From assembly GCA_025716815.1 (NCBI GenBank), contig JAIXMN010000026.1, forward strand, positions 248,001 to 312,000: a stretch of 64,000 bases of DNA, in the 5' to 3' direction. The notes below the pieces were generated by a model. The model did not search any database and was not told the origin of the DNA. It worked only from the letters and a program-made list of their open reading frames with translations. The translations under genes were made by a program, and so were the position numbers. Source of the stretch: Dichotomocladium elegans. Its lineage: Eukaryota > Mucoromycota > Mucoromycetes > Mucorales > Lichtheimiaceae. This document shows positions 9,357 through 20,776 of this stretch, in pieces (position 1 is the stretch's first letter; each line of letters begins with the position of its first letter).

Positions 9357-11880
9357 ATGCACATGCTCAATCTTGTTTATGGCTTATCCGTGAGCGCAGA
9401 GTGTTGGTTTGTCATCGCATCGCGTAGACGCTTCTTGCTGAGGACGTGGGATTGCGGAATGGTCTTCCATGTTCGTGTCGATTGCAACAGACTTTTTTAA
9501 CAATGGTAACTTTTAGGGATTTTTTTTTTGGGGGGGTGGAGATGGAACATTGCGGTTGCATGCAAAGATGAGAAGGAGTCATCGGACGCGTTCCGCGAAA
9601 CGTTCACTGCTTGATTGTTGCTGAATAGCGACGACGTATACGATTGAAACCATCTCTATTCGGATTGCATCAACAAGTTCATGCTTATCGTCTCTGCGAC
9701 TGATGGAGAAAACAAAAGTTCAGAGCATTGGATGCGCAACGTTAAGCGCACTATGATAGTCCTCTATCAATAACAAAAGTGAATGTGCGAGGGACCTGCC
9801 TGTAGAAGCGCAAGATGCAGTAACAATACGTACGCTGTCTGTGGATTCATGTCCTCGGTAGTTCCGAATGATACAAAGACTCGTCTGCTTCGCCGAAAAT
9901 TACAGAGAATAATTTGCCTTCATGACTTTTCGAGTACGCAGCTTCTCCTCCATGTATTGTTTGCATGTCCCAAAATTGCTATGTCTGTACACATTTTGTT
10001 TTTGTCCCTCGGAATACACAGCGAAATGACGCAAACCCTGCTATAAAATTGGGCCCAAGACAATGAATGAATAGACACATCCGTGTCCATGAAAGCCCAA
10101 AAATTGTGGAAGTGCGCGTCTTTATAATTCATTTATTATATGCATGTACGGATGCATGCGGATATATAATATGTATACATGTGTGTGTGTGTGTATGTAC
10201 CCTAAAAAGAAGCCATCCGAGCTTTTAACAATAAGTAGCAGGATCATAAGATTAAGCAGAACACTTAAATGGTCCTCAACTCTTAGCAAGCCTGGCCTTC
10301 AATACATACATACATACATACTGTACGTACGTGCAACTGGGCACCATCTCTAATCTTTCTCTGGGCTTCACTGGTTTCACCACCACTTGAGCGTTGCCTG
10401 AGCCCCATACCTTTCAAAGCGCTTGCTTGTGGGACATGATTCGCACCCCGCATCGAAGAAACATGTTTATTTTATTATTATTTTTTCAGGGGTTGGTAGG
10501 CGGGTGCTCGCACGGCACACACCGCGCGTGTAACTGTCTGTGGGTAAGCTCATTTTCCGTCAGCGGAGTTCTCGTTGAAGATGATTGAAAAAGAGAGAGG
10601 ATTAAACCCCCCCCTTTGTCCCACGGCACAAACACCTCCTTTTGCTGGTGATGGAAATATGCGCTACTATACAGCCTGCGCATTGTATGTTTCAGAGCAT
10701 CGTGGTGGGCGTGTACGTTTCAGAGATGACGATGGGGTGGGGCGCCGCAGCAAGGTGCTAGCCCGCTTGGTGGCCATGGACGGTGCTCGTTTAATGGATT
10801 GGAGGGTGATGCTGTTATTAGACGTGCTCGAGGAGGAGGAAGGCGTAGAGGTCGGTGGAGCGTCTGCAGAGTAGTAAACGCCATCGCGGTAATACCGGTC
10901 ATAGTATTCTTTGTCTATCCATGAGTAGAATCAATTCGGTTAGAAGTCGATCGTGACAGGGAGTGTTGTTTATATCCATTGCCCTGCCTTTTGAATCGTA
11001 TTCCGGCAGAAATGTGCGTCGTTTGGTGTATTTTTCGATTCGCCATATATCGATTTGATGTTTGAGTTTATCGATAAAGCCGACCATTATTTATATATAC
11101 ATATATATCTCGGTGGTTTGAAAAAAGAAGGGAAGGTATAGCGGGTCAGGGGGGAGACGATGCCCAGGGACGGAAGGGGAAAAGGAAGGGAAAAGTGTAA
11201 AAGAGAGGTGCGGAGAGGAAAGGCAAATAAAAGAAGAAAGCCGGACGATCATCGCTTGCAGAGTGTCTAAAAAGGGAATCGGAGCGTACAAGACATGCAC
11301 TTTATTGTCGGGAAAGAAAAAGCATGCTTTTTTGGGAAGATCAAATTCAGATTACGCCACTCCCCATAACTTTTGTCCTGCTTGCTCGCGTTGCGCATAT
11401 CCCGGCTGCTGGGAAACCCCTCAGCCCCTCACCCCCCCCGGGGTGAATCTCAGGATTAGCCTTTAACGATGTTTCTTCTGCTGCGAATGATAGAGAAGAG
11501 AGAAATGGTATACAGAGAAGAAAAAGATTAATGCGATATATAAGGGAAGAGAATTGCACACAAGAGATTGGGCTTCTACGGAGGTGGGTGTTGGTGGAGG
11601 TAGGAGAAGTCTCTACCGTGCGTAACTTCTCTGGTTTAGTTGCATATGAGCAGCCCATCTTCAACGGAACACACGTTGATCCTTGATATCCATCGATGAT
11701 ACGTCCGCAACAATGGATCGGCTTAAGAGCCCTCTAACAAAGAATTTATTCCCATTGAGGAGCCCCGCAGCAGAATCAAGATTGCAGAGCAGAACCAAGG
11801 ACATTCCGGCTTTCAAGTCAAAACAAAGGGGAGGGATTTCTGGGCACATCAAACTGTGAAAAATCTTGACAGGATTGTGC
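9357..11880. other. Gene-free stretch with simple repeats
   Basis: Only short uninformative ORFs. Simple sequence is present: (GT)n near 10180-10195, CATA repeats near 10308-10322, a TATATA run near 11090-11110 and a G/T run near 9520-9537. No RNA gene or coding signal could be supported. Confidence 0.5.
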
Positions 11881-11881
11881 A

Positions 11882-12507
11882 TTGGCTGCATCTAGGACAT
11901 CAGCAATGCAATCCGCTGAACTGGGACGTTCTCGTGTCACCCGGGAACATCCGGAATGCGGTTTTGTCAACGACGTCAATGTCATGGCTAGTGGTCGCAA
12001 GAAAGGCACAGCCGCTGAAGACATCTGGCTGCGGGTTAGAGAGATGGATTCAAGGATAAATCTCATGTATCAGCACAGTGCTCCCATCTGATCCAATGCG
12101 CAATTATGGAGGGGATCACAACACTTTTTGCTATAAGGTGGTCGGCCATCACCTATATCGAGGAGTTGTTACGCGAGGGCATTGGCACCGGGGCCAGTGT
12201 TACCAATGCGTATGTTGATCGCCAAGCGAAACACATGAACTGAAGGCCAAAAAGAAGCAGCTTGTTAATCGCAGACGTTAGCTATGGGCAGATACTGTTG
12301 CAGAGGACAGAAAGCAGCTGCTAGAAACCTCCACCGAAAATCATCACCTTGCCGTCGAAAGGAGCATGCTCGCAGGCAGGGTTAAAAACTCCCAATGAGC
12401 AAGAACTTGGTTCTTGATCTTTCGGACACTTTGACGCATTCGTAACTGAGTGAACTACGAGAGGAGCGTTTGGTGGTTGAGAAGCTACAAAGATTTAAGT
12501 ACATTGT
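11882..12507 (+). pseudogene. Degenerate fragment of an orphan gene family
   Basis: Segments are in changing frames: QSAELGRSRVTREHPECGF and EDIWLRVREMDSRINLMYQ (11882-12091), then a charged coiled-coil stretch ELKAKKKQLVNRR / LWADTVAEDRKQLLETS (about 12235-12370), then LDLSDTLTHS*LSELREERL and VVEKLQRFKY (12410-12500). The last part matches the minus-strand orphan locus at 16660-16740 (LDLSDTSRHSQLNELRKERL). In-frame stops show that it is broken. Homology stops abruptly at about 12508, where the velvet copy begins. Confidence 0.55.
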
Positions 12508-13301
12508 ACTATGGCTCTTGGCACTCGATACCATCGCCACAGCAACAACAACATCATCATCATTTTAGCAACACCTATAGCAGTAGCAATAGAAGCAGCA
12601 GCACCAGAGAGTGCTATATTGGCTATATGCACCATACTACATCGATACAGATCCCATCGCCACCGCCTTCCGTTAGTAGTCATACCACAATGTCATCCGA
12701 ATGCTTCAACCAGTACTGCCACCCACTAGTCAGCAATTCGCCGCCTTACTCAACAATAGCATCCGGAGTTCTTCCAAAGACCCCGCCACCGCTCTTAACG
12801 GATCCACACCGTCACCACATTAACAACAGCAGCAGCAGTAGCTGCAGCCATAGCATGAAAGTCACCTTGCCATCGCTGCACGACATTATCGCCGGCACCC
12901 TTCCAAACGCGAGTCGACGCCTTCCAGCTCCGATAACAGCGCCATCATCATCCCCGATTATGAACCGCATGCCGAACCATCATCTTTTGTCATCCTTTCC
13001 GTCTCATCATCAGCATCCATCGCTCTAAATCTATTCAGCATGCTTAACCTTGTATGCTACATACCACCACGACAACAGCATCTTTTTTTTTTGAGTTCTC
13101 CTCGCACGCTCATTTATTCGATCTTTTCGTTCTCTTACTCATCTCTGTACATCTTTTTTGGCCCAGACCAGCCACCAAAACACTCTCGTTCTACCATTGT
13201 CTGCTGTGTTGCCTATTATGCCTCACCTCTTGCTTTTTTCTTTTTTTTCATCCATTGTTTTCTTAGTACTACAACCATTCCACATTCAGCTGGCTGCTGG
13301 C
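12508..13301 (+). pseudogene. Truncated copy of the velvet gene 3' end (inverted duplication)
   Basis: This matches, nearly base for base, the reverse complement of about 20505-21298, meaning most of the last exon of the intact velvet gene plus some 270 bp of its 3' flank. The frame [10 protein letters not shown]...HHQHPSL ending at 13028 is kept open but lacks the whole velvet DNA-binding domain. It is fused upstream to the orphan-family debris in the same frame (ORF from 12450). Low divergence suggests a recent event. It cannot encode a working velvet factor; whether it is transcribed is unknown. Confidence 0.85.
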
Positions 13302-14335
13302 AAGGAAGCGTAATATTCACCTCGCGCGATAGATCTCACTGCATAATGACCGTACTGTGTGCTTGATACCTGGAGCCAGTGCTAACTATAGTTTATTTGG
13401 ATCAAGTGATTCTGCCTTTTCGTTGGAGCGCTCACGGGAAGATTGCATACAATGGCTGCGACCCCTTGCGGGACCTGCAGTCTGCCCACAGTGGTGTTAA
13501 GTAATCCGGCAGACTTGAATTGGTCGGGATCCATCACCGCTATTTCTTTTATGTCTGCACATTTTCTTCATCAACTATAGAAATCAAGTAAAAAGGTATT
13601 TATCCATGGCGAGAAAATTGTAAAATGTATTTGTTTATCAAAGACAGCTAAGGGAATGAAATTGATTTGAGACGAGGTGGTGGTGGTGATGATGGTGTTT
13701 CGGACTGACGAACTACATCAACAGAAAAGCGCATGGCTAGGTGCAGCAGCACCAGCCAAGCAGTTGTGGGTCTCACGCTCAAACGGCACAGCGATACGGC
13801 TGGATGATATACAAAAGGTCATTACAGACACATGGCCAGTGCATCCTTCTCATCAATATTTGAAGCATTCGATGGCAGTCCTTTGCCTCCAACCGAGCGC
13901 ATAACCACCCCCTAGACGGTTACAGTAGCTGCTTCCCTTGGTTGACACGCTTGAGCTCGCTTATATTGCTTCGCAGCATAACCAAAAGTCACAGTCATCC
14001 TATATAGCCAAATCGTGACCAATGTTCTCGTCAAAATCGTATGTAGGAAGGGTATGGTTGCGGATCAGCCTTTCAGTTTTCTTACAGATGGCCTCTTGTG
14101 CCGCCATCGTTACTCCTTAGAACGAAAAGAGATACGGAGGAACAGAGCATGACGCTCCCATTTTTGACTGTACAGTTCAGCCCAGAGGAATAATCTCTTC
14201 TCCTTTGTTAGGATCGCCTCTGCCTACCCTTAAACGAGGAAAACGGAGGGTACGGACCCGCTTGCTTTCAATTCTCATCCGATCGTGGACGTGGATTATC
14301 CATCCGGAAGACTCCGCCGATGTACAATCATAGCA
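13302..14335. other. No gene recognised
   Basis: One 75-aa ORF (13677-13904) without motifs; no splice-supported model and no repeat. Confidence 0.45.
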
Positions 14336-14932
14336 TTACAGGACAGAGCGAGAAAGCTGCTTAGCACTTATCTTTTTTTCTGGGAGTAATTCCCAGCCGT
14401 CTACTGCATAGTGTAATCGCAATTGATGAACACGGCTACGATACGGTGAGCTGTTGGTGAGTGAGACACCGGTGTGCCTGGCCTGGTGGCCTTGGCTCTT
14501 GATCATTTCACAAGAGTACGTACTAGGCCACAAATCATAGGATAAAGTCACCTGAACACATTCCTTCACTTCTAATGATGTTGGTAGTGTCAGCAAGTAG
14601 CATCGCAAACTGATCTTTTTAAGGTTTGGAGAACGAACTCCGAGTGTAGTATACCTGGGTGATTGAGAGCAAGAAAAATACATATTGCAGACGAGGCATC
14701 TGATACGTAAATCTTTTAATAATGGACTAAGTATACGTGCTGCATGATTTCCTGGTATCGCACCCACAACCACTGTGCGCATTCGCAGACAGTTGATTTT
14801 TTGCACTACAGTAACCCCATTTGAGAGCGTATGGACATCAGTCAACAATGGTTGTGAAAGAAAAAGTCCAATGCTGGCCTCCCGGAATGTCAGAAGCTCT
14901 CGTCTTTGGAGTCTGGTCCCAATGCTATACAA
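14336..14932 (-). CDS. Hypothetical protein, 198 aa, possibly transposase-derived
   Basis: A long ORF in an otherwise gene-poor stretch. The segment MRTVVVGAIPGNHAARILSP resembles the VVG-IPGP segment found in transposase-derived fungal proteins of the tnp2 type, followed by LLKDLRIRCLVCNMYFSCS with spaced cysteines. This is a memory-based resemblance and weak. No catalytic DDE residues can be assigned, and the ORF may be a fragment. Confidence 0.25.
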   Translation of the reverse strand: MYSIGTRLQRRELLTFREASIGLFLSQPLLTDVHTLSNGVTVVQKINCLRMRTVVVGAIPGNHAARILSPLLKDLRIRCLVCNMYFSCSQSPRYTTLGVRSPNLKKISLRCYLLTLPTSLEVKECVQVTLSYDLWPSTYSCEMIKSQGHQARHTGVSLTNSSPYRSRVHQLRLHYAVDGWELLPEKKISAKQLSRSVL

Positions 14933-15528
14933 GATAAACAGTAATTCAATATAGTGTGCTGAGGTGGATTGATGATGATGATTCTATCTCAAAACCGAGA
15001 GAAAGCTTTCTCTGCGAACATGAATTTGCACACAGCATAGGCGAGATCAGCTTGGAAAACGTCAATGTTGTACGGGGATAAAAGCAATCATTAATATTGA
15101 ATAAGTATGGCTTTTTCTTACGGGCGAAGATGAAGAGTGTACGTTTTCTATACCGATGACTTGAAAACCATGCTACCCAGAAAGAAAAGTGAAGCATGCG
15201 GTAAGATTATTGTAAGTCAAAAGATCTAGCAATGTAATTCCATGGGCCCCGTCAAATGGACCATCATCCCAAAGAATTGATTATAAATGGCCCCATCCTT
15301 CATAATAAGCTAGATGTTGGTCCATCCTCAAATACTTAAGTAGTTTCCGCGTATGTATTGTGTACTTTAGAGATTATGTAGCTGTTAACGTAAATAATAG
15401 CTTGGTGCTTTTCAAGGTAAGCCATTGATGGACCAACGAGGTTGAATAGTACCCATCGAAGAAACTCGAACGAATATTACCAGTATATAACTTGTGGGTC
15501 AATTTTGTCTTTGTTTCTCTTCAAACTC

Positions 15529-17311
15529 TTATATACCGCTATCGCTAACATCATCATCATCATCATCACTATCTTCGACGTCCTCACTGCTGGTATTGGT
15601 GATCACCGGTGAAATCCACTGCGCGTAATTAAATTGCTTTGCTTTCTTGGTGCCACCAGTAATAGCTGCCATGGCACTGGTAGTGTCCCCTGAATAAGTC
15701 GGCAATGTGTCTTCTAGCCTTGTGAGCATGTGCTATATCAAACACCTAAGTCAAATAAAGTAACGAGGATTTTTATTTTAGTTTCGCTTTCCATCATAGC
15801 GGAAATAATAAATACCTCAACTTGAGCAAAGCCGTTCAAGATCTTTTCTATTCCTTCGCTTCTCAGATCCGTTAGTGTGCGTGGGAACAAGAATACATTC
15901 ACTGTTTGCAGTAAATAGAGGTTCTTGTCAACAAGCGAAAGAGCATATACAGTGCATTCGAGGCCCATGACTTGCACGATGGGGATATATATCGACTTGA
16001 CCTCGTGAGCTTTGATGGTGCGTAGTCTGGCGAGCAGTGTATTCAAATGAGATTTTGAGCTCAACACTGACTTGAGCTTCTCGCGATACAGCTTAGAAGC
16101 TGAGAGGTGTTTTTGACTTATAACTTCGCCAGTGGCCGCTTCCAGGTCTCCGAACTCAGTCTGCAACAAGACTCTGATATCCACTCGGAAAGTAAGGCCA
16201 ACGTCTATGCAGGCAGCGGGCAGTGTATCACCCCTAATCAGCGGGAAAAAAAGGTTCTACTTTAATATCTCACTTTATGTATTATTACAACTCCCATACC
16301 ATTGGATGGAAACATGTCGATCGTAACCCCAAAATGCCTCGAATAGGACGCTCCAATATTTTGTTATGATCGAAAGCTCCGAGCACTTCTGCACATATGA
16401 GTCGGCTAGCATATGATCCTTGAAAGCAAAGATGTCAATACTATTAGGGATGCTTCATGAGCAAGAGTTTTCGTTCATTATTAATATTTCGCCATACACA
16501 TGCTTGTAAATGCTCTTGATCATGCGTGAGTTTTCATCGTTGGTTATCATGGTGTCAATATGAATGGGTTTCGATATTTTTATGTAGCTGACGTTCTTGA
16601 CAGCGTTTGAGAGTTTTTCGCTTAGGTGGGTTGCACCACTTGGCGAGAAATCAGTGTACTTGAATCTCTGCAGCCTCTCAACCACCAAGCGCTCTTTTCG
16701 TAATTCATTCAGCTGTGAATGTCTCGAGGTGTCCGAAAGATCAAGGATCAAATTCTTGCTTAGCCTGCATCGTAGAAAACAAAAGGGAAAATATGCAGTA
16801 AGTACAAGAGTGCTCGATAGTTCCAGGCGCAGTGTTCCCTTACGCTGAGAAGTACCGCGACTACGCGTCACCAGAACCGGTCTTTACTGCCAATTGTTTG
16901 ATATTCTCACCCAACGTTCCTTTCAGCCCGGGAATTGTAATCGAATCAGAAGCGATCTTGAAAAGAAAGTATTACCATCCAGATAAAGTGTAAACGAAAT
17001 TTAGGTTTACTCTCTACCTTCTGTTTCTTGGCGACTGGTTTCTTGGAGATACGAATCGAGTGCCTCTTCCGTTCTGATATACAGCCTTCGCTGCTGAACT
17101 ACATGATTTAAAGTACCAGAATTAATAATAGCACGTTGAACACTGTCAGTATAGTTCCACGCACTTTCATATTCTCAAGGGTTTGACGCTGGATTTGCGC
17201 CTCAACAATCTGCATGTATGTTGCAAGCGCTTGCACTTCTTTCCTAAGGACTTTTTTTGGACATTTCAAGATAAAGAGAATAAAATAAAGGAAAAGAAGT
17301 CTTACATTCAT
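15529..17311 (-). pseudogene. Orphan-family gene, multi-exon, interrupted by stops
   Basis: Read on the minus strand, plausible exons with GT/AG borders give in order: a coil (KVLRKEVQALATYMQIVEAQ), a basic patch (RKRHSIRISKKPVAKKQK), IPGLKGTLGENIKQLAVK, an in-frame TAG near 16861, then LDLSDTSRHSQLNELRKERL, FSPSGATHLSEKLSNAVKNV, an in-frame TGA near 16458, IPNSIDIFAFKDHML, KYWSVLFEAFWGYD, and from about 16225 a long conserved-looking block (LLQTEFGDLEAATGEVIS; KLYREKLKSVLSSKSHLN; YIPIVQVMGLECTVYALSLV). A final exon is Asp-rich (DSDDDDDDVSDSGI). From memory, similar blocks occur in expanded Mucorales hypothetical families; this was not checked. Function is unknown. The stops may be real or hide further introns. 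Confidence 0.5.
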
Positions 17312-17497
17312 GAGTTTTCTTCTTTCAATCTCAAGTTCCGCATATGTACTAAGAGTTACCCCCCTACACTGAACAGATTAGGGAAGATGGATCCCAATGA
17401 CTGTGTTACCATATTCCTTTTATTTCGAGAGATATGCATTATCATATTTTCGCTCGAAAGAGTTCGCTCCTGGTACTCAACTGACGTTTGCTTAAGA

Positions 17498-17623
17498 ATG
17501 GCAAATAATGATCAAGCTCAGCCAGAGTATTTTCAGCGTTCAGCAAACAATGAACAGGTCCCGGCGTGGGCCTTGGTCTTGCTCCACCGTATTGAGGCAT
17601 TGGGAAAATCAGTCATTACATAG
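17498..17623 (+). CDS. Small ORF, 41 aa, coding-like
   Basis: It begins MANNDQAQPEYFQRSANNEQ and continues with VPAWALVLLHRIEALGKSV. The amphipathic tail with HRIEALG resembles the N-terminal coil of orphan-family proteins (compare LRVREMDSRI near 12030), so this may be the first exon of another broken family member. Confidence 0.25.
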   Translation: MANNDQAQPEYFQRSANNEQVPAWALVLLHRIEALGKSVIT

Positions 17624-18818
17624 CAGCGACCCTGCCAAGCCCAGATCGTGCATTAGACAGGGTTTCTCATCTGTATCCTGAAATAGAGTGCACCACCCGA
17701 TTGCTCTCATGACACGGCTCCGAAACACTTACCGCCGATTGTCAGTAATGTCAAACTGACCTTCAGCTTGATGTGCACAGCGTCTTGCGTTATTCGGCTC
17801 CTCGTTGATACCATGTTTAAAACAACCGGAATCCAAGTAAGGCGCCTCGTCTCACGGATTCTGGATCACGTCCTCTCTTAAATCCACGAGACACTGGTCT
17901 AACACGACAAGTCATCATAGACGCCATAACAACCATCAAAGTAACTGCACATTCAGCTGACACGATGAAATTTCAGAGCACTTTGCGAGCTGGGTTTGTT
18001 TTTTCAAGTCTCATGTAGGCCTTTTACTGTTTGTTGTCAACATTACCACATGAAAACCAACGTAATGTTGCCGGCACGGTGCTCGCCATTTGTCAACCAC
18101 AATGAACGCTTCTGACAGGATACCGTTGCAAAGTCCCTAGTGTCCCCAACGCCATTCCCAGCGCGGCTTCATCGCAACAACGAATTTTAGTATCATTGGA
18201 GACCACATCCAACAATATGGCACTCCTCGTGATGACTTCCGCAACTCCCCACAACAATAGAATTAGGTTGAAGCGTGGCTGGCGTGTCAGGATGAAATCT
18301 TGCTCATCCAATCGCAACTATGTATCGATCAGTGCATGATGCACAGAGCCTGCAAGCGCCGAATGCTCAAGGCGGAGTTTCTGACATGCTCTCTTATAGC
18401 TTAGCCAGATGGAGAATTTCCTCCCTTTTGCTGTTGCCCAGCATTTCCTTGCTCCTGTGGTACCCGTGTGCTCCTAGTCGTTGCTACAGCCATCACTGAA
18501 AGCTACGCACTAGGTGTGAGATCTAGCCTCGCGAGATACGTTGCCGTTGAAAGCACACAGGACATTGCAGGATGCACAGGTTTTTTTTTTGGGACAAATG
18601 CCTGAACGCCAGTAACTTGAACAGGTGATGGCCTTTCAAGCGAACACTGCTAGATAGTGACCATTTGGTTGCACTTTGGGCTGGGTTCGTGGCTTTGCTT
18701 CCTGATGGCGGCTGTAATCCTTGAGGCAAGTGTCTTGTTGATGTTCAGATTTTACAGTATAAGAATGATATCGGAGGATGACAGTTGATGCTCGTTGAAA
18801 ATTTGATAATAGACAAAC
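17624..18818. other. No gene recognised
   Basis: Short motif-free ORFs on the minus strand only. No repeat is detected apart from the target-site copy CAAAC at 18814-18818 that borders the solo LTR. Confidence 0.45.
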
Positions 18819-19135
18819 TGTAGCAGTAGCTACAGTGACGGATCACTATCGACGGACGACCCAAGATACTACAAGGATAACGATCACGATCAAGACCGAT
18901 CTCTGACGACGATATTATATATCACACTCACTTTCTTTATACGACGATCCTATGTGTATACCACTGTTATTACCCCGCTACTGTTTACTATATAAACAAG
19001 GATGCCCTGTGACGTCGGACATCCCCAGGTTGTATGATTATAAGCATCGTTCTTCTCGTCGCGTTCGCGCTTCCTCTACACTGTATGTCAGACGCTCGTC
19101 GTAAGTACTCGCACAACAGTGCCTGTATTGCTACA
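18819..19135 (+). mobile_element. Solo LTR with perfect 5-bp target duplication
   Basis: It starts TGTAGCAGTAGC and ends TTGCTACA, giving the TG...CA ends and a 7-bp terminal inverted repeat (TGTAGCA/TGCTACA). CAAAC directly precedes it (18814-18818) and directly follows it (19136-19140), a 5-bp target duplication as Ty3/gypsy integrases make. An internal CTATATAAACAAGG promoter box is shared with the LTR at 6093-6752. No internal region remains, so this is a product of LTR-LTR recombination. Confidence 0.85.
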
Positions 19136-19149
19136 CAAACTTCAACCAT

Positions 19150-19450
19150 GCTTGGGCAAGAACTATTACGTTATTCTTCTTTTCACGCTTTTTCTTGAAT
19201 CTTCAAGTCTCTTGCCTCTTTTCTTTCTCTTTCTCCGTCTTTCTGTCTCGCATCGCTCGTTACTAGCACCGCCCAATGCAAATTATGAGTTGTACTTGGC
19301 ACTCCATTCCAAGCTCCTTCGCCGATCTTCCTGATGAAAGGTAAGTGGAAGAAAAAAACCCTTATTCTCTATACAGAAGGTAAGTCGATATCTTTATTCG
19401 GCAGCAACCAGAACGTGCAAAGTTGAGCGTGACAAACGGGGCTATGGTAC
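19150..19450 (+). pseudogene. Diverged copy of the velvet gene 5' end
   Basis: This aligns with the reverse complement of about 22300-22560, the 5' flank, first exon and part of the second exon of the intact velvet gene. Shared features are the CCCAATGCAAA start region, the PSSxADLPDER exon end followed by a GTAAGT donor, and [11 protein letters not shown], the velvet N-terminal motif. After PERAK the homology is lost and a Pin1-like fragment follows. It is more diverged than the 12.5-kb copy, so it is an older or separate event. Confidence 0.75.
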
Positions 19451-19489
19451 CCCTCACTCTCGTGTCGAACAGCCGTTCCTTGAAACATG

Positions 19490-19745
19490 GGATCATCCAC
19501 CAAACGGGGTGATCCGCCCCGCTCGCGCACTGATAAGAAGGAATATTACTTCAACTCCAAGACGAAAGAACCCCGATGGGAATACCCCCGGTGCGATCAA
19601 TAAGCGAGTCCACGCGACCCATTTGCTAGTGAAGGGTGGTGATTTTAGACGCCCTTCATCTTGGAGATTTTAGACGCCCTTCATCTTGGAGAGAGAAGAG
19701 CATTACAAGTCGAAAGAAAGTATATCAGGAAAGGATTGAAGATTG
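19490..19745 (+). pseudogene. Pin1/Ess1-type prolyl isomerase fragment
   Basis: A WW-domain segment (YYFNSKTKEPRWEYP) is followed, after a frame change, by a parvulin segment (RVHATHLLVKGGDFRRPSSW, then REKSITSRKKVYQERIEDW). These correspond to the WW domain and the start of the phosphoSer/Thr-Pro isomerase domain of Pin1/Ess1. The rest of the catalytic domain is missing. A 25-bp tandem duplication within it (19641-19690) introduces a stop. There is no start codon of its own. It is a dead fragment, flanked by the velvet 5' copy and orphan-family debris; the functional gene is presumably elsewhere. Confidence 0.8.
19641..19690 (+). repeat. 25-bp perfect tandem duplication
   Basis: GATTTTAGACGCCCTTCATC followed by TTGGA occurs twice head to tail at 19641-19665 and 19666-19690. 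The second copy shifts the isomerase frame into TAG. Confidence 0.9.
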
Positions 19746-19819
19746 GCCAAGAGACCTTGTCGGCTCCCCCCCCCATACGTAATAAAATTTATACCGATCC
19801 GTTGTTTTGGTAGAGTCGT

Positions 19820-20215
19820 AGCATCAGACGCAAAAATGTGCTACTATGAGATTATTAACACCATGATAGCCACCGATGAAAATTCGCGCATAATCAAGAG
19901 CATTTACAGGCATATGTATGGCGAAGTATGAATAAAAGAATGAAAGCTCTTGCTCATGGAAACATCCCTAATAGTATCGACATATTTGCTTTCAAGGATC
20001 ATATGCTAGTCGGGTCATATGTGCAGAGGTGCTCGGAGCCTTTCCATCACAACAAAATATTGGAGCGTTCTATTCGAGACGTTTTGGGGTTACGACCAAC
20101 TTGTTTTATCCCCTCGGTTCGGCCGAGAAGGACCCGAGGAGAAAGACCATCTGAGCAATAGTCTAGATACCATCAAATGCTTCAAAACGGATGAGAAGGA
20201 TGCAATGGTACGCTA
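19820..20215 (+). pseudogene. Second copy of an orphan-family segment
   Basis: It matches, in inverted orientation, about 16330-16560 of the minus-strand orphan locus: TMIATDENSRIIKSIYRHMY versus TMITNDENSRMIKSIYKHVY, and IPNSIDIFAFKDHML in both. Downstream it continues with FWGYDQLVLSPRFGREGPEE and DTIKCFKTDEKDAM. A one-base length difference near 20040 shifts the frame relative to the other copy, and GEV is followed by a stop at about 19928. Confidence 0.65.
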
Positions 20216-20776
20216 GCCATGGCTCTGTAATAGACCTTCTATAGATTCTAACCTTATCTATTGCTGTGCCCATTGGAGCGTGGGAGACTCATATCTTGCT
20301 TCGCTGGCGCTGCTGTAAGTAGACATGTGCTTTTCTGTTGATGTAGTTCCTCGGCTACCCCGAACCATCACCTCCTCTCAAATCTGCCCCACTCCTTTGA
20401 TGAACAAACACATTTTATCCTTTTCTCGTCGTAGACACGTTCCCTTTTACTTGATTTCTATAACTGATGAATAAAACGAGCAAGCATAAAATAAATGGCG
20501 GGTGCAAGCAGCCAGCTGAATGTGGAATGGGTGTAGTACTAAAAAACAATGGATGGAAAAAAAGAAAAAAGCAAGAGGTGAGGCATAATAGGCAACACAG
20601 CAGACAATGGTAGAACGAGAGTGTTTTGGTGGCTGGTCTGGGTCAAAAAAGATGTACAGAGATGAGTAAGAGAACGAAAAGATCGAATAAATGAGCGTGC
20701 GAGGAGAACTCAAAAGAAAAAAGATGCTGTTGTCGTGGTGGTATGTAGCATACAAGGTTAAGCATGCTGAATAGAT
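20216..20776. other. Velvet gene 3' flank
   Basis: No gene. 20505-20776 is the 3' flank shared with 13029-13301; homology ends near 20505. The rest is unremarkable. Confidence 0.6.
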
